From the NCBI RefSeq assembly GCF_000758165.1, contig NZ_JNUP01000023.1, positions 62,001 through 126,000 on the forward strand: 64,000 nucleotides of DNA, given 5' to 3'. The notes under the pieces are model-generated. The model was not told the DNA's origin. It ran no database searches and worked only from the letters and a program-made list of their open reading frames with translations. Positions 17,392-26,823 of this stretch are shown here, piece by piece; the first letter of the stretch is position 1, and each line of letters starts with the position of its first letter. Source of the stretch: Spirochaeta lutea. Lineage in GTDB: Bacteria > Spirochaetota > Spirochaetia > DSM-27196 > Salinispiraceae. Position numbers and translations under genes: made by a program.

Positions 17392-18876
17392 CTAGGCCAG
17401 TGTATAAAAATCTAAATATTCCCTGGCTGCAGCCTTCCAGTCGAAGCGAAGCTTCATGCCGCGGATTTGCATCTCCCGGATCATTGCAGGGTTTGAGGTG
17501 TAGTACCCTATCGCCCGTTGAATTCCGTCGATCATACCCTGGGCAGTTAGGGGTTCCGGGAGATAAAATCCGGTTGCTTCCTGGTCCTGGTCCGACAGCG
17601 TGGTCGGGTTCTGGGGTACATCAACCACGGTATCTTTCAGGCCGCCGGTGGGAGATACGATGGGTACGGTTCCATATCGCAGGGCATACATTTGGGTTAG
17701 ACCGCAGGGCTCATACAGGGATGGCATGAGGAAAAAATCGGAGGCAGCCTGGATGAGATGGCTCATTTTTTCATTGTACCGTATGTACACCCGCAGGTTC
17801 GGTATTTCATCAGCGAGTGCCACCAGGGCTTTTTCAATCCAGGGCTCCCCTGTGCCCAAGACAAGAACCTGGGCGGGTAGGTTGCATATTTCACGCAATA
17901 CCCTGCCGTCCTCTTCCACCATGGTTTTAAATCCCTTCTGGGTCACCAACCTGCTTACAATGCCTATCAGGGGTGTTTTAGCAGAGATTGGCAGCCCTGC
18001 TTCCTCTTGAATCAGGTTTTTGTTGAGCCCTTTATTCTCCAGGGTCCGGAAATCATAGGGGTAGGGAATAAGTTGGTCGTGTCCGGGGTTCCAAATGTTA
18101 TAATCCATCCCATTGAGGATGCCCTGAAAGTACGTTCCCTTTTTCCGGAGGATCCCATCCATCCCGAAGCCTAATTCGGGTTCTAAGACCTCTTGGGCGT
18201 ACCCTGGCGATACGGTGGTTACCAGGTCGGCATTTACCAATCCGGCTTGCAGGTAGCACATGTTGTTATGGTATGAAAAACCACGACGGGTAAAATCTTC
18301 GGGACTCAATCCAAGCTGCGGGAAGTCCTCGGGAGGGAAGATACCCTGGTATCCAATGTTGTGGATGGTGAATACCCCCCGGGTGTGACGGAAGGGGCCG
18401 GCACTCTCTATGGTTTTTAGATATGCCATCGCCGGTCCGGCGGTCCAATCATGACCGTGGATGATGTCTGGGAACCATTGCAGCAGTTTGCATAATTGAA
18501 ACGAAGCACGGCAGAGCACTGCAAAACGCTTGGCGTTGTCGGGGTACACCGGAACCTGAGAATCGCCGTAGATTCCATCCCGGCCGTAGAGCTCTTCATG
18601 CTCAATGAAGTATACCTCCACCGAGGTTTCCGGGATGTGGGTGTGGAACACCCCGGCCCAAAGCTCTGTTGAGCCCATAGGAATTCCCAGGGGTGCCGGG
18701 TGTTTTTCCAGGAGATCCCGGGTGATGCCGTAATAGCGAGGCATCACGATCTTAACACTATGGCCCAGACTGGCTAATTCTTGGGCAAGATTTGGAATAA
18801 CATCAGCCAATCCGCCTGACTTAGCATAGGGATAGGCTTCACTGGTAACCATTAGGATGTTCAATCGTTTTTCCAT
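17392..18876 (-). CDS. glgA: Glycogen synthase (ADP-glucose type, GT5)
   Basis: GlgA (494 aa) extends alpha-1,4-glucan from ADP-glucose. The substrate-binding loop KSGGLADV (KxGGL) is at about residue 18. GHDWTAG, VFTIHNIGYQG and PSLYEPCGLTQMYALRYG (with the GT5 catalytic Glu) are present, as is the GGLKDTV C-terminal motif. The start is ATG 18876, with GGGAG 6-7 nt upstream; the frame is open for 8 more codons but they lack a ribosome-binding site. Only one base separates it from the stop of the upstream GNAT gene. It is the distal gene of a trxB-nagZ-GNAT-glgA operon. Confidence 0.96.
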   Translation of the reverse strand: MEKRLNILMVTSEAYPYAKSGGLADVIPNLAQELASLGHSVKIVMPRYYGITRDLLEKHPAPLGIPMGSTELWAGVFHTHIPETSVEVYFIEHEELYGRDGIYGDSQVPVYPDNAKRFAVLCRASFQLCKLLQWFPDIIHGHDWTAGPAMAYLKTIESAGPFRHTRGVFTIHNIGYQGIFPPEDFPQLGLSPEDFTRRGFSYHNNMCYLQAGLVNADLVTTVSPGYAQEVLEPELGFGMDGILRKKGTYFQGILNGMDYNIWNPGHDQLIPYPYDFRTLENKGLNKNLIQEEAGLPISAKTPLIGIVSRLVTQKGFKTMVEEDGRVLREICNLPAQVLVLGTGEPWIEKALVALADEIPNLRVYIRYNEKMSHLIQAASDFFLMPSLYEPCGLTQMYALRYGTVPIVSPTGGLKDTVVDVPQNPTTLSDQDQEATGFYLPEPLTAQGMIDGIQRAIGYYTSNPAMIREMQIRGMKLRFDWKAAAREYLDFYTLA

Positions 18877-18877
18877 C

Positions 18878-19780
18878 TTAACTCCCGGTGTAGTATACAA
18901 TAGAAACCTCCTCTTGAGCGGTAAATGCGAGTTTTTTATAAAGCCCCTGGGCTGGGTGGTTCCGATTTTTTACGAACAAACTGACGGTTTTGCCCCGGCT
19001 GTGGATTTCCCTGATCAGGGTCTCCATTACAATCTCGGCATATCCATGGCCCCGGTAGGCAGGAAGGGTGAATACACCCCCGACCTGTACGACCCCTATT
19101 CCCCGGGCGTTACTAGACGCCTTTGATACAGCCCGTCCGTCCACGCAGAGGTGAAAGGCTAGCTGGGTCTTAAGACTTCGGTAAAAAAACCGCCGGGTTA
19201 CCTGGGGGTTGATAGGATGACCGGGTAAGGCAACCTCTTCCTGTTCATACTGCATCTGGAGGGGCAATAATGTTAGGTGATCCTCCGGGGTAGTGCGGTA
19301 AATGCTTACATGGGGTGAGAGAATCCGGGGTCTTCCGGGGATAGGTACCTTCAGTCCAGGCAGGTTGGGGTTTTGGGGTTCCTTGTACATCATTGTGTAA
19401 TCTTCTCGGTGGGTAGGCGGACGCCCCATGTACAGTTCTATGACGGAGACACCTAACCTGTTACCCATGAGAGTCCTGATTCCGTTACGTTTCCAGAGCA
19501 GTTGTGAGGGTAGCCCATCTGCAATCTGTCTGGGAGTGAGGGGAAGATGACCATCAATAAGAACATAGGTGAATCCATCGGTAAAGAGGGCGAGAATCCC
19601 TTCTAATTCTGAAGACCGGGATCGGGACAGTCCATACACACATGCCTGGCGGCGGTGGGGGATGATGCATTTTCCGTTAACATGGATGCGTTGGGTTAAC
19701 CCCGCAGCCATGACCTCCCGGTCAAGGAGGAATCGGCACCACTGTTCCTCGTCTTTTTCTTTAATCCTAAACCAGGGCAT
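18878..19780 (-). CDS. GNAT-family N-acetyltransferase
   Basis: This 300-aa protein has a C-terminal GNAT fold (about 200-296). The acetyl-CoA-binding motif A reads VFTLPAYRGHGYAEIVMETL (R/Q-x-x-G-x-G/A type), followed by VSLFVKNRNHPAQGLYKKLAF. The N-terminal 190 residues do not match a domain I can name; their size suggests a second, degenerate GNAT-like half. The substrate is unknown. The gene sits between nagZ and glgA with 8-nt and 1-nt gaps, so it belongs to that operon. Acetylation of a cell-wall sugar or an antibiotic cannot be distinguished from sequence. Confidence 0.82.
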   Translation of the reverse strand: MPWFRIKEKDEEQWCRFLLDREVMAAGLTQRIHVNGKCIIPHRRQACVYGLSRSRSSELEGILALFTDGFTYVLIDGHLPLTPRQIADGLPSQLLWKRNGIRTLMGNRLGVSVIELYMGRPPTHREDYTMMYKEPQNPNLPGLKVPIPGRPRILSPHVSIYRTTPEDHLTLLPLQMQYEQEEVALPGHPINPQVTRRFFYRSLKTQLAFHLCVDGRAVSKASSNARGIGVVQVGGVFTLPAYRGHGYAEIVMETLIREIHSRGKTVSLFVKNRNHPAQGLYKKLAFTAQEEVSIVYYTGS

Positions 19781-19788
19781 GGGGTCAG

Positions 19789-21639
19789 CTACTCATCACT
19801 AAGCAGCGCGGGAATTGGATTATTTCCATCCAGGGAGGTTTTTCCGAGCAGCAGGGAGTATCCGGCATGAAAACTTTCTTTACCCCAACCGTACACGGCC
19901 AAGGCTGACCGCACCCATGGGGTCTGATTGAGATACACCGGGGTTAGAATCGAGAATACTGTTAATTTGCTGGCGATGCCGGGGACGGATTCGAGGTTTT
20001 TAAGTACCTCCAAACTGTTCGGGTTTGCCAGATTGAATATAATCCTGTCAACATGTTCGATCCGATCCGTTAGGTCCGAAATAACCCCAGCGTCAGCCCA
20101 GTAGAAGGGCTCGTAGTTGAAGTGATAGATCTCGGCGTTAGGAAAGTATTGCCTACCGATGGTAAGAAAATCCCAGTCCTGACCAGCTAGGAGTACTGTC
20201 TCAGAATTGAATGTTCCGTGAAGGGGAATGTTTTCCGACCTGATGATATGGGTTCCCCTGCCGGCCTGATCGGCAAAAAACTGAGGTCCTTGTTTCGCTG
20301 GTATAACATTGTATACCTCTGAAGGGTTTGGAAAGAGGGGTACAGCCTGGGGATCCTTCAGATATCTGAGTTTGATTTTCAGGATTCGGCGAACCGCCTG
20401 CCTAATGTTCCGGCGAAATTCCGGATTGGTGGTGTACTCATCATAGATGGTGTTCCATACCGGGGCTGATAACTCCGGGGTTTTGCTGAGCATGATAATA
20501 TCATTGCCGGCTTTCAGCGCTTCTAATGCGATGGTTTCGATACCCCACTGCTCCTCGGCGCCGTATACCCAAGCTCCCTCCATAAACAGGTCGTCGGTAA
20601 TAGCCAATCCCTCAAAATGAAGTTCCTGGCGCAGGACAGTGCTTTTGAAATATGGATTTAAGCTGGCCGGTTTACGATTTCCTGTGATAGTTGGAAAGCT
20701 CAGGTGTCCGCTCAACACAGCCGGCAATCCCTCGTTTATAAGCACCCGATAGGGTAGTAGGTCCCGGTTCCAGAGGGTTTCAATGGGATCTAATATGACA
20801 GGCATCTCCCCGTGGCTGTCTCCCGTTGCATTTCCATGTCCGGGAAAATGTTTGGCCGTGGCGATAACCCGGGTCATCTCCATACCCTTGAAGAAGGCCA
20901 ATCCAAGGGCCGCAGTTAGGTTGGGATCGCTGGAGAATGCTCTGGGCCCTATTACATGGGCCTCAGGATTAACATACACATCCACCGTTGGAGCGAAGTT
21001 CATGTTTATGCCCAGGGCACGCATTTCTAGACCAATGTAATAACCGGAAAGAAAGCTGTCGATGGGAAGTCCGCTTGCTCCCAAAGACATATTCCCCGGG
21101 GTGATACTGGTGGCATCCTTAACATGACGAACCCAGCCCCCCTCCTGATCCGTGGCTGTGAATAGGGGAATACCAAGCCCATCATCCATGGCGTTGGCCT
21201 GCAGCTCCGCCAGGGTGCCGGCCAACCGATCCAACCGGTTTCCATTCCACCCGAATATCTTCACGCCCCCCAGGTTTCGTTCCCGTACCCAGGAAATAAT
21301 CCGTTCATCGGGACGTTCACTGGGCCACCCGAGGAGAAAAACCTGACCGAGGATCTGCTCTGGAGACATGGCCTCCATGAGCTCGTCAATTATCTGCTGA
21401 TCGGGTTTATCCTGCCAGAACAGGCCGCTCTTGGGTAGATCCTGTTGCGAGAGGGCAGGCAGATCCCGGGGAATCTCTAACCCCTGGGGTGAGAGGGGTG
21501 TGGTTGGTAACGAGGCCATTAAATCCACAGCGGGTTGCGTGGAGGTACCGGTGTCACTGGCCACCAGTGCGCCGATGAGTCCCCCTATCAATAGAACCGT
21601 CAGGAGAATTCCGGTTAATAAAAGGCCGCGTTTTTTCAA
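19789..21639 (-). CDS. nagZ: Membrane-anchored glycoside hydrolase family 3, NagZ-like beta-N-acetylhexosaminidase
   Basis: This protein (616 aa from TTG 21639) has a basic end, one membrane helix (about 4-27, LLLTGILLTVLLIGGLIGAL), a Pro/Leu-rich linker and a GH3 domain. The NagZ signature KHFPGHGNATGDSH is complete, carrying the Asp-His pair NagZ uses as general acid/base, and TDDLFMEGA contains the expected nucleophile Asp. It should remove GlcNAc from muropeptides or chitin-like sugars outside the membrane. The open frame continues upstream inside trxB. The TTG start, which overlaps the trxB stop as TTGA and has GGGGACGG upstream, is therefore preferred. An extracytoplasmic NagZ differs from the cytosolic enterobacterial enzyme. 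Confidence 0.85.
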   Translation of the reverse strand: MKKRGLLLTGILLTVLLIGGLIGALVASDTGTSTQPAVDLMASLPTTPLSPQGLEIPRDLPALSQQDLPKSGLFWQDKPDQQIIDELMEAMSPEQILGQVFLLGWPSERPDERIISWVRERNLGGVKIFGWNGNRLDRLAGTLAELQANAMDDGLGIPLFTATDQEGGWVRHVKDATSITPGNMSLGASGLPIDSFLSGYYIGLEMRALGINMNFAPTVDVYVNPEAHVIGPRAFSSDPNLTAALGLAFFKGMEMTRVIATAKHFPGHGNATGDSHGEMPVILDPIETLWNRDLLPYRVLINEGLPAVLSGHLSFPTITGNRKPASLNPYFKSTVLRQELHFEGLAITDDLFMEGAWVYGAEEQWGIETIALEALKAGNDIIMLSKTPELSAPVWNTIYDEYTTNPEFRRNIRQAVRRILKIKLRYLKDPQAVPLFPNPSEVYNVIPAKQGPQFFADQAGRGTHIIRSENIPLHGTFNSETVLLAGQDWDFLTIGRQYFPNAEIYHFNYEPFYWADAGVISDLTDRIEHVDRIIFNLANPNSLEVLKNLESVPGIASKLTVFSILTPVYLNQTPWVRSALAVYGWGKESFHAGYSLLLGKTSLDGNNPIPALLSDE

Positions 21640-22607
21640 GGGGTACCGTCCCCATGAATCTCGCCACCGCTGTTCTGATGATTGAGATATGCCTTCCGTG
21701 CCGCCAGGACACCGTCGCTGATATGTACGGCTATCTGGGAAAAGGGGGTGTTCCGAAGGGCTCCCACGGCGAATAGGCCGGGATGTCCAGTCTCGCACCA
21801 GCTGTCAGTTTTTACAAATCCCCCATCATCCAGCTCTACCCCGGGCAGACCGGCGATAATCCCGTTGCGGGGCTCACCCCCGATGAGGACGAATAGGCCG
21901 CTCACGGCGATCTGTGTTTCCCTTGGGGAACCCGATTCTTCACGAAGTAGGGTCAAGCCGGTGAGGCTCGGTACACCCATGGGATTGTTTTTGGTATCGG
22001 CTCTAAGGATCTTGGTATGGGTCAACATAGAAATAGCGGTATTAGTTCTGACCATTTCCTGGTATCGGGGTTGGCCCGTCAGGGCATCCCCGGAAACGAT
22101 CATGGTGACATGGCTGCAGATCCCCGCGAGGAACAGGGCCTCTTCACAAGCAGCATCCCCGCCGCCGAGTACGGCCACGGGTTTTCCCCGGAAGAACGGA
22201 CCATCGCAGGGGGCGCAGTAAGAAATTCCCCGGCCGGCGAGTTCACTGGCGCCGGAAAAATCCGGTGTTCGCTCCTTGACGCCCGTCGCCACGATAACCT
22301 GAGTTGCTTGAACCGGTTCATCATCGGTTTCGAGGGTAAATAGCCCAGCTTGGTTTCTCAGGGACACTCCCCGGGTGAATATAAAGTGGGCCCCTAATTC
22401 CTCGGTCCGGCGTTCCATGGCCTCCGCCCACTGGATCCCCGGGATGGGTATTTGGCCCGGAATGTTTTCAATCTCTACAATATTCAGGGCCTGTCCGCCA
22501 GGAGCTAATTGTTCAACCACGGCCACTGATAGGTTATGCCACCGGCAGTACTGAGCCGCAGAAAGGCCTGCGGCGCCCCCGCCCACAATAAGTACATCGT
22601 AGATCAT
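21636..22607 (-). CDS. trxB: Thioredoxin reductase family FAD protein
   Basis: This 323-aa NAD(P)H-FAD disulfide reductase has the FAD-binding VGGGAAGLSAAQY at the N-terminus and the NADPH-binding LGGGDAACEEA in the middle. The redox site is CAPCDG, where TrxB usually has CATC. The FAD tail motif (GD-R-x3-Q) reads VGALRNTPFSQIAVHISDG, with Ala-Leu replacing the typical Asp-Val. It probably reduces thioredoxin or a related partner, but the substitutions leave room for a specialised reductase. It heads the operon leading to nagZ. A perfect TATAAT lies 8 nt before the ATG, implying a 2-nt leader and no Shine-Dalgarno. Confidence 0.85.
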   Translation of the reverse strand: MIYDVLIVGGGAAGLSAAQYCRWHNLSVAVVEQLAPGGQALNIVEIENIPGQIPIPGIQWAEAMERRTEELGAHFIFTRGVSLRNQAGLFTLETDDEPVQATQVIVATGVKERTPDFSGASELAGRGISYCAPCDGPFFRGKPVAVLGGGDAACEEALFLAGICSHVTMIVSGDALTGQPRYQEMVRTNTAISMLTHTKILRADTKNNPMGVPSLTGLTLLREESGSPRETQIAVSGLFVLIGGEPRNGIIAGLPGVELDDGGFVKTDSWCETGHPGLFAVGALRNTPFSQIAVHISDGVLAARKAYLNHQNSGGEIHGDGTP

Positions 22608-22615
22608 AGGCCGAA

Positions 22616-22621
22616 ATTATA
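22616..22621 (-). promoter_or_regulatory. -10 element of the trxB-nagZ-GNAT-glgA operon
   Basis: A perfect TATAAT on the minus strand is followed by TTCGGCCT and then the ATG at 22607. The predicted start point is about 2 nt before the start codon. The -35 (near TAGAAA) is poor. Confidence 0.5.
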
Positions 22622-22658
22622 CCTGAGTTTTACAGGAGTTTCTATGGTTCAAATCCCC

Positions 22659-22685
22659 TTAATTCTTGTCCAGGGATGCCGACAC
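22659..22685 (+). promoter_or_regulatory. Sigma-28-like promoter of the flgN-flgK-flgL-fliW-csrA operon
   Basis: TTAA (22659-22662), 15 nt, then GCCGACAC (22678-22685). This fits the FliA consensus TAAA-N15-GCCGATAA at 9 of 12 positions. Its position 33 nt upstream of flgN, the first of a set of late flagellar genes, supports the call. Confidence 0.6.
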
Positions 22686-22717
22686 TCTAGATGGACGTAT
22701 CGTTAAAGGAGGATTCG

Positions 22718-23203
22718 ATGGTTATTTCCAATCTCATTCAGATAATTCAGGCAGAAGCCACTGCCCTTCATACCATTGCCGCCTTGGAGAAAAAACTTCA
22801 GGACAGCTTGATGGATAAAAACTTTTCAGAGGTTGAAGATGTAATTGCTGAGATCGATATTGTGGCTCAGACAATCCAGGCTCTGGATGATGAGCGGGAG
22901 AAAGAATATCAATTTCTCAGGGCCAGTCATCGCCTGACCGACCAGGAGGGCCTTGGCGATCTTTTTACCCTGCTACCGGACAACCACAGGGAACAACTCG
23001 CCAGGGTGTACCGTGAGTTTAAGGTTGCGGTTATGGAGGTTCAGTTTTTGGCCTCGGGCATCGATATGTTTTCCCGACATCAGGTCCAAACCCTGCGAAG
23101 TGTTTTAGATGAATTATATCCCGATCGAAAGAGCAGAACCTACACCGCCCGGGGAATGCATCAAGAACTAGCCAGCCCAATGGTTCTGGACCATAGTCTG
23201 TAA
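22718..23203 (+). CDS. flgN: FlgN-like flagellar export chaperone
   Basis: This 161-aa, mostly helical cytosolic protein lies directly upstream of flgK and flgL, the position of FlgN in many bacteria. FlgN escorts FlgK and FlgL to the flagellar export gate. Long amphipathic helices are visible (EATALHTIAALEKKLQ, FKVAVMEVQFLASGIDMF) and there is no signal peptide. The start is ATG 22718, set by a very strong AAAGGAGG 6 nt upstream; the open frame begins 9 codons earlier without a ribosome-binding site. FlgN proteins diverge strongly, so the assignment rests on context as much as on sequence. Confidence 0.8.
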   Translation: MVISNLIQIIQAEATALHTIAALEKKLQDSLMDKNFSEVEDVIAEIDIVAQTIQALDDEREKEYQFLRASHRLTDQEGLGDLFTLLPDNHREQLARVYREFKVAVMEVQFLASGIDMFSRHQVQTLRSVLDELYPDRKSRTYTARGMHQELASPMVLDHSL

Positions 23204-23221
23204 AAGCGAAGGAAGGATCCC

Positions 23222-25096
23222 ATGCAATCCACATTCTCAGGAATAGAAATTGGTAAACGATCGTTACTCACCCATAATCAGGGCCTGCAGACCATCGGTC
23301 ATAACCTGAGTAATGCCTCAACCCAGGGGTACAGCCGGCAACGGGTAGAGCTGGGTACGGTGGATCCTCTGTACAGGCCCCAGCTTAATCGGGCCATGAC
23401 CCCGGGCCAGATCGGTCAGGGGGTCGAAACGACCCGGATTTCTCGGGTCAAGGATATGTTGCTCGAAGGCCGGATTGTCGCAAATGCGGCTGATGAGGGC
23501 TACTGGTCCCAACGGGATAAGTATGTACTCCAGCTGGAACAGATTTATAACGAACCGAGTGAGTCTTCGGTCAGGAATCTCATGGATAAATTCTGGGATG
23601 GCTGGCAGGAGTTGTCCATCTATCCTGAGCAGATGTCGGCGCGCCAGCAGGTGGCGCAGCGCGGTGAGGCATTGGCGGAGGGAATCCAGAATCGGTACAA
23701 CAGCCTTAATCAACTCAGATCGGTCCTGAATGATGAGGTGCACGTGGAGGTTTCCCGGATCAATACCCTGACCGACCAAATTAGCGATTTGAATGCGGAG
23801 ATTGCGAAGGTACAGGCCGAAGGTGACGAACCCAACGACCTCTTGGATAAACGGGATCTATTGGTTGAAGAGCTCAGTGGAATCATTCCCGTCACCATAG
23901 AAACCAAGGACCCTGATGAGTACTCCATCTATACCAACGGAATTCACCTGGTTCAGGGAGCAATTTCTCGAACCTTTTCCACTCAAACGGATCCCCAAAA
24001 CGACGGCTACTCCATGGTGGTATGGGCGGATTCAGGAGCGGAATTTCGTCCAGAGTCAGGTAGCCTCGGTGCTCATATAGAGCTTCGAGACCAGGATATC
24101 TGCCAAGAGATTCAAAATCTGGATAACCTGGCAGTGAATATGGCGGACATTGTTAACGAGGTTCATTCCGTCGGATTCGGGATAAACGGCCGAACTGGTG
24201 AAGAATTTTTTGAACACCATCCCATGGTCACCAATACCCAAGGGAACTATGACCGGTCCGGAGACGGAGTGGTGGATTCATCCTACATCTTCCGAATCGG
24301 GGGGACCAACCAGCTCACCGCCCAGGATCAAATCGGGTTAGAGGGGACCATCTCGCTCTCAGGTCCCAATGGTTTGGTGGAGGTCCCATACCGGAGCGAT
24401 GATACCGTACAGGATGTCCTGGTGCGGATTAATAACTCCGGTGCTGAGGTGGTTGCCCGGTTAGATTTTCAAAACAAGCTTACCCTAAAGGGTGCCCCCT
24501 CACAAAACAAGGATAATCCCGACTTTGTCATTCGCGAGGTATCAGACTCGGGACAGTTCCTTGCCGGATACGCCGGGCTTCTATTGGAATCCGGTGATGC
24601 CGGCGCCTACCGCTGGGATCAACCGGACGCCATTACCAGCCTACGGGCAGGAGCCGATTTTGCAGTCGCCCCCCTTTCCCATGCCTCAGCCTGGCTTTCC
24701 GTTAATCCCGAAATACTGGAGGATCCCGCCAGCATTGCCACCAGTTTAGCAGTACAAAACCGTCCCGGGGACGTAGGGGACGGCCGAGTTGCTCTGGAGA
24801 TAGCATCCATAAGGAATTCTCCGGTTATGGTGGGGCAAATCTCAACCTTTGATGATTATTTTGCTGATAGTGTTGCCTCTGTGGGGCTTAAGGGGCAACA
24901 GGCCCAGAGTGCTTTGAGAACTCAGGAGGCGATTATGAAGGATCTTCGTGACCTGCGGTCCAGTATCAGCGGGGTGAGCATCGATGAAGAGTTGGCCCAA
25001 ATGATCAAATTCCAGCATGGATATAATGCGGCAGCCCGCTTTGTAACCAAGATCGATCAAATGCTGGAAACGATCATAAACAGGTTAGGCGTATAA
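23222..25096 (+). CDS. flgK: Flagellar hook-associated protein 1
   Basis: FlgK (624 aa) joins hook to filament, here in the periplasm. The N-terminal rod-type motif is SLLTHNQGLQTIGHNLSNAS followed by GYSRQRVE. The C-terminal helix reads EELAQMIKFQHGYNAAARF and ends MLETIINRLGV, the conserved pair that packs in a coiled coil. The central 350 residues are the variable domain. The start is ATG 23222, preceded by AAGGAAGG. It lies 18 nt after flgN and 12 nt before flgL in the late-gene operon. Confidence 0.96.
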   Translation: MQSTFSGIEIGKRSLLTHNQGLQTIGHNLSNASTQGYSRQRVELGTVDPLYRPQLNRAMTPGQIGQGVETTRISRVKDMLLEGRIVANAADEGYWSQRDKYVLQLEQIYNEPSESSVRNLMDKFWDGWQELSIYPEQMSARQQVAQRGEALAEGIQNRYNSLNQLRSVLNDEVHVEVSRINTLTDQISDLNAEIAKVQAEGDEPNDLLDKRDLLVEELSGIIPVTIETKDPDEYSIYTNGIHLVQGAISRTFSTQTDPQNDGYSMVVWADSGAEFRPESGSLGAHIELRDQDICQEIQNLDNLAVNMADIVNEVHSVGFGINGRTGEEFFEHHPMVTNTQGNYDRSGDGVVDSSYIFRIGGTNQLTAQDQIGLEGTISLSGPNGLVEVPYRSDDTVQDVLVRINNSGAEVVARLDFQNKLTLKGAPSQNKDNPDFVIREVSDSGQFLAGYAGLLLESGDAGAYRWDQPDAITSLRAGADFAVAPLSHASAWLSVNPEILEDPASIATSLAVQNRPGDVGDGRVALEIASIRNSPVMVGQISTFDDYFADSVASVGLKGQQAQSALRTQEAIMKDLRDLRSSISGVSIDEELAQMIKFQHGYNAAARFVTKIDQMLETIINRLGV

Positions 25097-25108
25097 GCGG
25101 GGTAAGGT

Positions 25109-26353
25109 ATGAATAGAATTAGTACAAACATGATTAATGACAATCTCCAGTATCAGACCAGAAGACGAAGCGTGGAGATGAACGATGTTCAGGATCAGAT
25201 TTCCAGTCAGTCGCGGTTAAATAAGCTGCGTAACGACCCGGCTTCTGCGGCCCACGCAACCAGGTACTCATCCTACATAACCCGGTTAGAACGGTTCAGT
25301 GATAACCTGGAAACAGGAATCTCCCAATACAAAACGGCTGAGGGGCATATGCGCCAGGCCGTGGACGTGTTGCAGGAAATTCGTCAGATTGCCGTACAAG
25401 GCTCCACCGGTACCTACTCCCAGGAGGATACAATCCAGATGGCACGGAGGGTGGATGAACTCCTCGGACAATTAGTTGCCACGGCAAACGCCCAGAGTGG
25501 TGATGGAACAGCGGTATTCGGGGGGGATCGATCAAAAACCCTCCCGTTCAGACCGGTGGAAGGCAGGGTGCCCGGCTTTGGAGGATCGGTTATAACCGGT
25601 GTAGAGTATACTGGTTCTCTTGGTACCAAACAAACCGAAATAGCCGACGGGACCTACATGGAACTAACAATCCCTGGTAATCAGGTATTCTGGGCGGATA
25701 ATCAGCAGGTCTTCTCTCAGACCGACGCTTCCGGATACGTTGCTACCCAGGATAGCGCCATCTCAATTGACGGGAAGGAAATCCCTATCTCCCAGGGCGA
25801 TAATATCTACTCCATCATAGCAGCCATTAACCGTGCAGATGCCCCGGTAAAGGCTCGATTGGATCCCGTGCAGAACTCTCTGGTACTCGAAACCACAACC
25901 CCCCACCAGCTTTGGCTGACCGATCAGGAGGGAAGCGTACTCAGCGATCTCGGCGTCATACGGAACCCAGAGAGTAAACCACCCCAGAATCTCGCGGGAG
26001 ATGCCCGGGTGTACGGGGGCTCCCTCTTTGATTCTGTCATCCGGCTGAGAAATGAACTGTATCAGGGCGATGTGATTGACATTGGGGGAGGGGGATTACG
26101 GGGGATTGATGCCGCCATGGATAACCTACTCTCCAATGTAGCCAAGGCAGGTGCCAGAACCGAGCGGATGGAAATATCCTACCGGGGAATCGAGCGGGAG
26201 ACCTTGGATATGACGGGGCGTTTGAGTAAGGAGACCGATGTAGAGATGACCAAGGCAATCACTGACCTAAAAACCCTAGAGATAGCCCACCAAGCAGCTC
26301 TCTCGGCATTAGCACGGATCGTACCCACAACCCTACTGGACTTCCTGAGATAA
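25109..26353 (+). CDS. flgL: Flagellar hook-associated protein 3
   Basis: FlgL (414 aa) is the second hook-filament junction protein. The N-terminus MNRISTNMINDNLQYQ is family-typical, followed by a helix with RLNKLRNDPASAAHATRY. The C-terminus ITDLKTLEIAHQAALSALA through LLDFLR is the flagellin-like helix. The protein is longer than the roughly 300-aa enteric homologue, with extra sequence in the variable middle. A Shine-Dalgarno (AAGG) precedes the ATG. fliW follows 23 nt later. Confidence 0.95.
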   Translation: MNRISTNMINDNLQYQTRRRSVEMNDVQDQISSQSRLNKLRNDPASAAHATRYSSYITRLERFSDNLETGISQYKTAEGHMRQAVDVLQEIRQIAVQGSTGTYSQEDTIQMARRVDELLGQLVATANAQSGDGTAVFGGDRSKTLPFRPVEGRVPGFGGSVITGVEYTGSLGTKQTEIADGTYMELTIPGNQVFWADNQQVFSQTDASGYVATQDSAISIDGKEIPISQGDNIYSIIAAINRADAPVKARLDPVQNSLVLETTTPHQLWLTDQEGSVLSDLGVIRNPESKPPQNLAGDARVYGGSLFDSVIRLRNELYQGDVIDIGGGGLRGIDAAMDNLLSNVAKAGARTERMEISYRGIERETLDMTGRLSKETDVEMTKAITDLKTLEIAHQAALSALARIVPTTLLDFLR

Positions 26354-26376
26354 CAGACAAAAAGGATGAGCAACCT

Positions 26377-26823
26377 ATGAGGAAGATTGTAACCAAAGCC
26401 TACGGCCCCTTGGAAGTTGACGACAGACAGTTCATACAATTCCCCTCGGGAATACTCGGCTTCGAGGCTCTCAAAGAATATGCGCTAATCGATTCCAAGC
26501 AACCACCCTTTTTATGGCTCCAGAGTGTAGAAGATCAGACGGTTGCCTTCGTGGTCATTTCACCCCTGGTTTTTCGTCCGGATTTCGTACTGGATATTCC
26601 GAAAAGCGAGTATGAGGACCTACACTGGGAGCAGGATGAGGAGCTATTAGTTCTGGCCATTGTGACCATCCCCCCGGAAGGCGGTCCCATGACAGCGAAT
26701 CTCCAGGGCCCGGTGATTATAAACAGACAAAAACGTATAGGAAAACAGGGGATCCAGCTGGGAAGCCAATGGCGCACCCGGCATAACATCATCGAGGAAC
26801 TCTCTGGAAAGGGGGGTGCCTAG
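26377..26823 (+). CDS. fliW: Flagellar assembly factor FliW
   Basis: FliW (148 aa) binds cytosolic flagellin and, when free, binds CsrA and blocks its RNA binding. Family landmarks are visible: FIQFPSGILGFEALKEYALID near the N-terminus, then PFLWLQSVEDQTVAFVVISP and the C-terminal TANLQGPVIINRQKRIGKQ. The stop TAG abuts the csrA ATG. With csrA next door and CsrA-type sites in both flaB leaders of this window, the three-part FliW-CsrA-flagellin switch known from B. subtilis and Borrelia appears complete. Confidence 0.96.
   Translation: MRKIVTKAYGPLEVDDRQFIQFPSGILGFEALKEYALIDSKQPPFLWLQSVEDQTVAFVVISPLVFRPDFVLDIPKSEYEDLHWEQDEELLVLAIVTIPPEGGPMTANLQGPVIINRQKRIGKQGIQLGSQWRTRHNIIEELSGKGGA

Noticed and set aside
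26535-26792. Minus-strand frame inside fliW, and many similar long frames opposite real genes
   Set aside because: They are shadows of conserved genes, with no start signals or recognisable domains.
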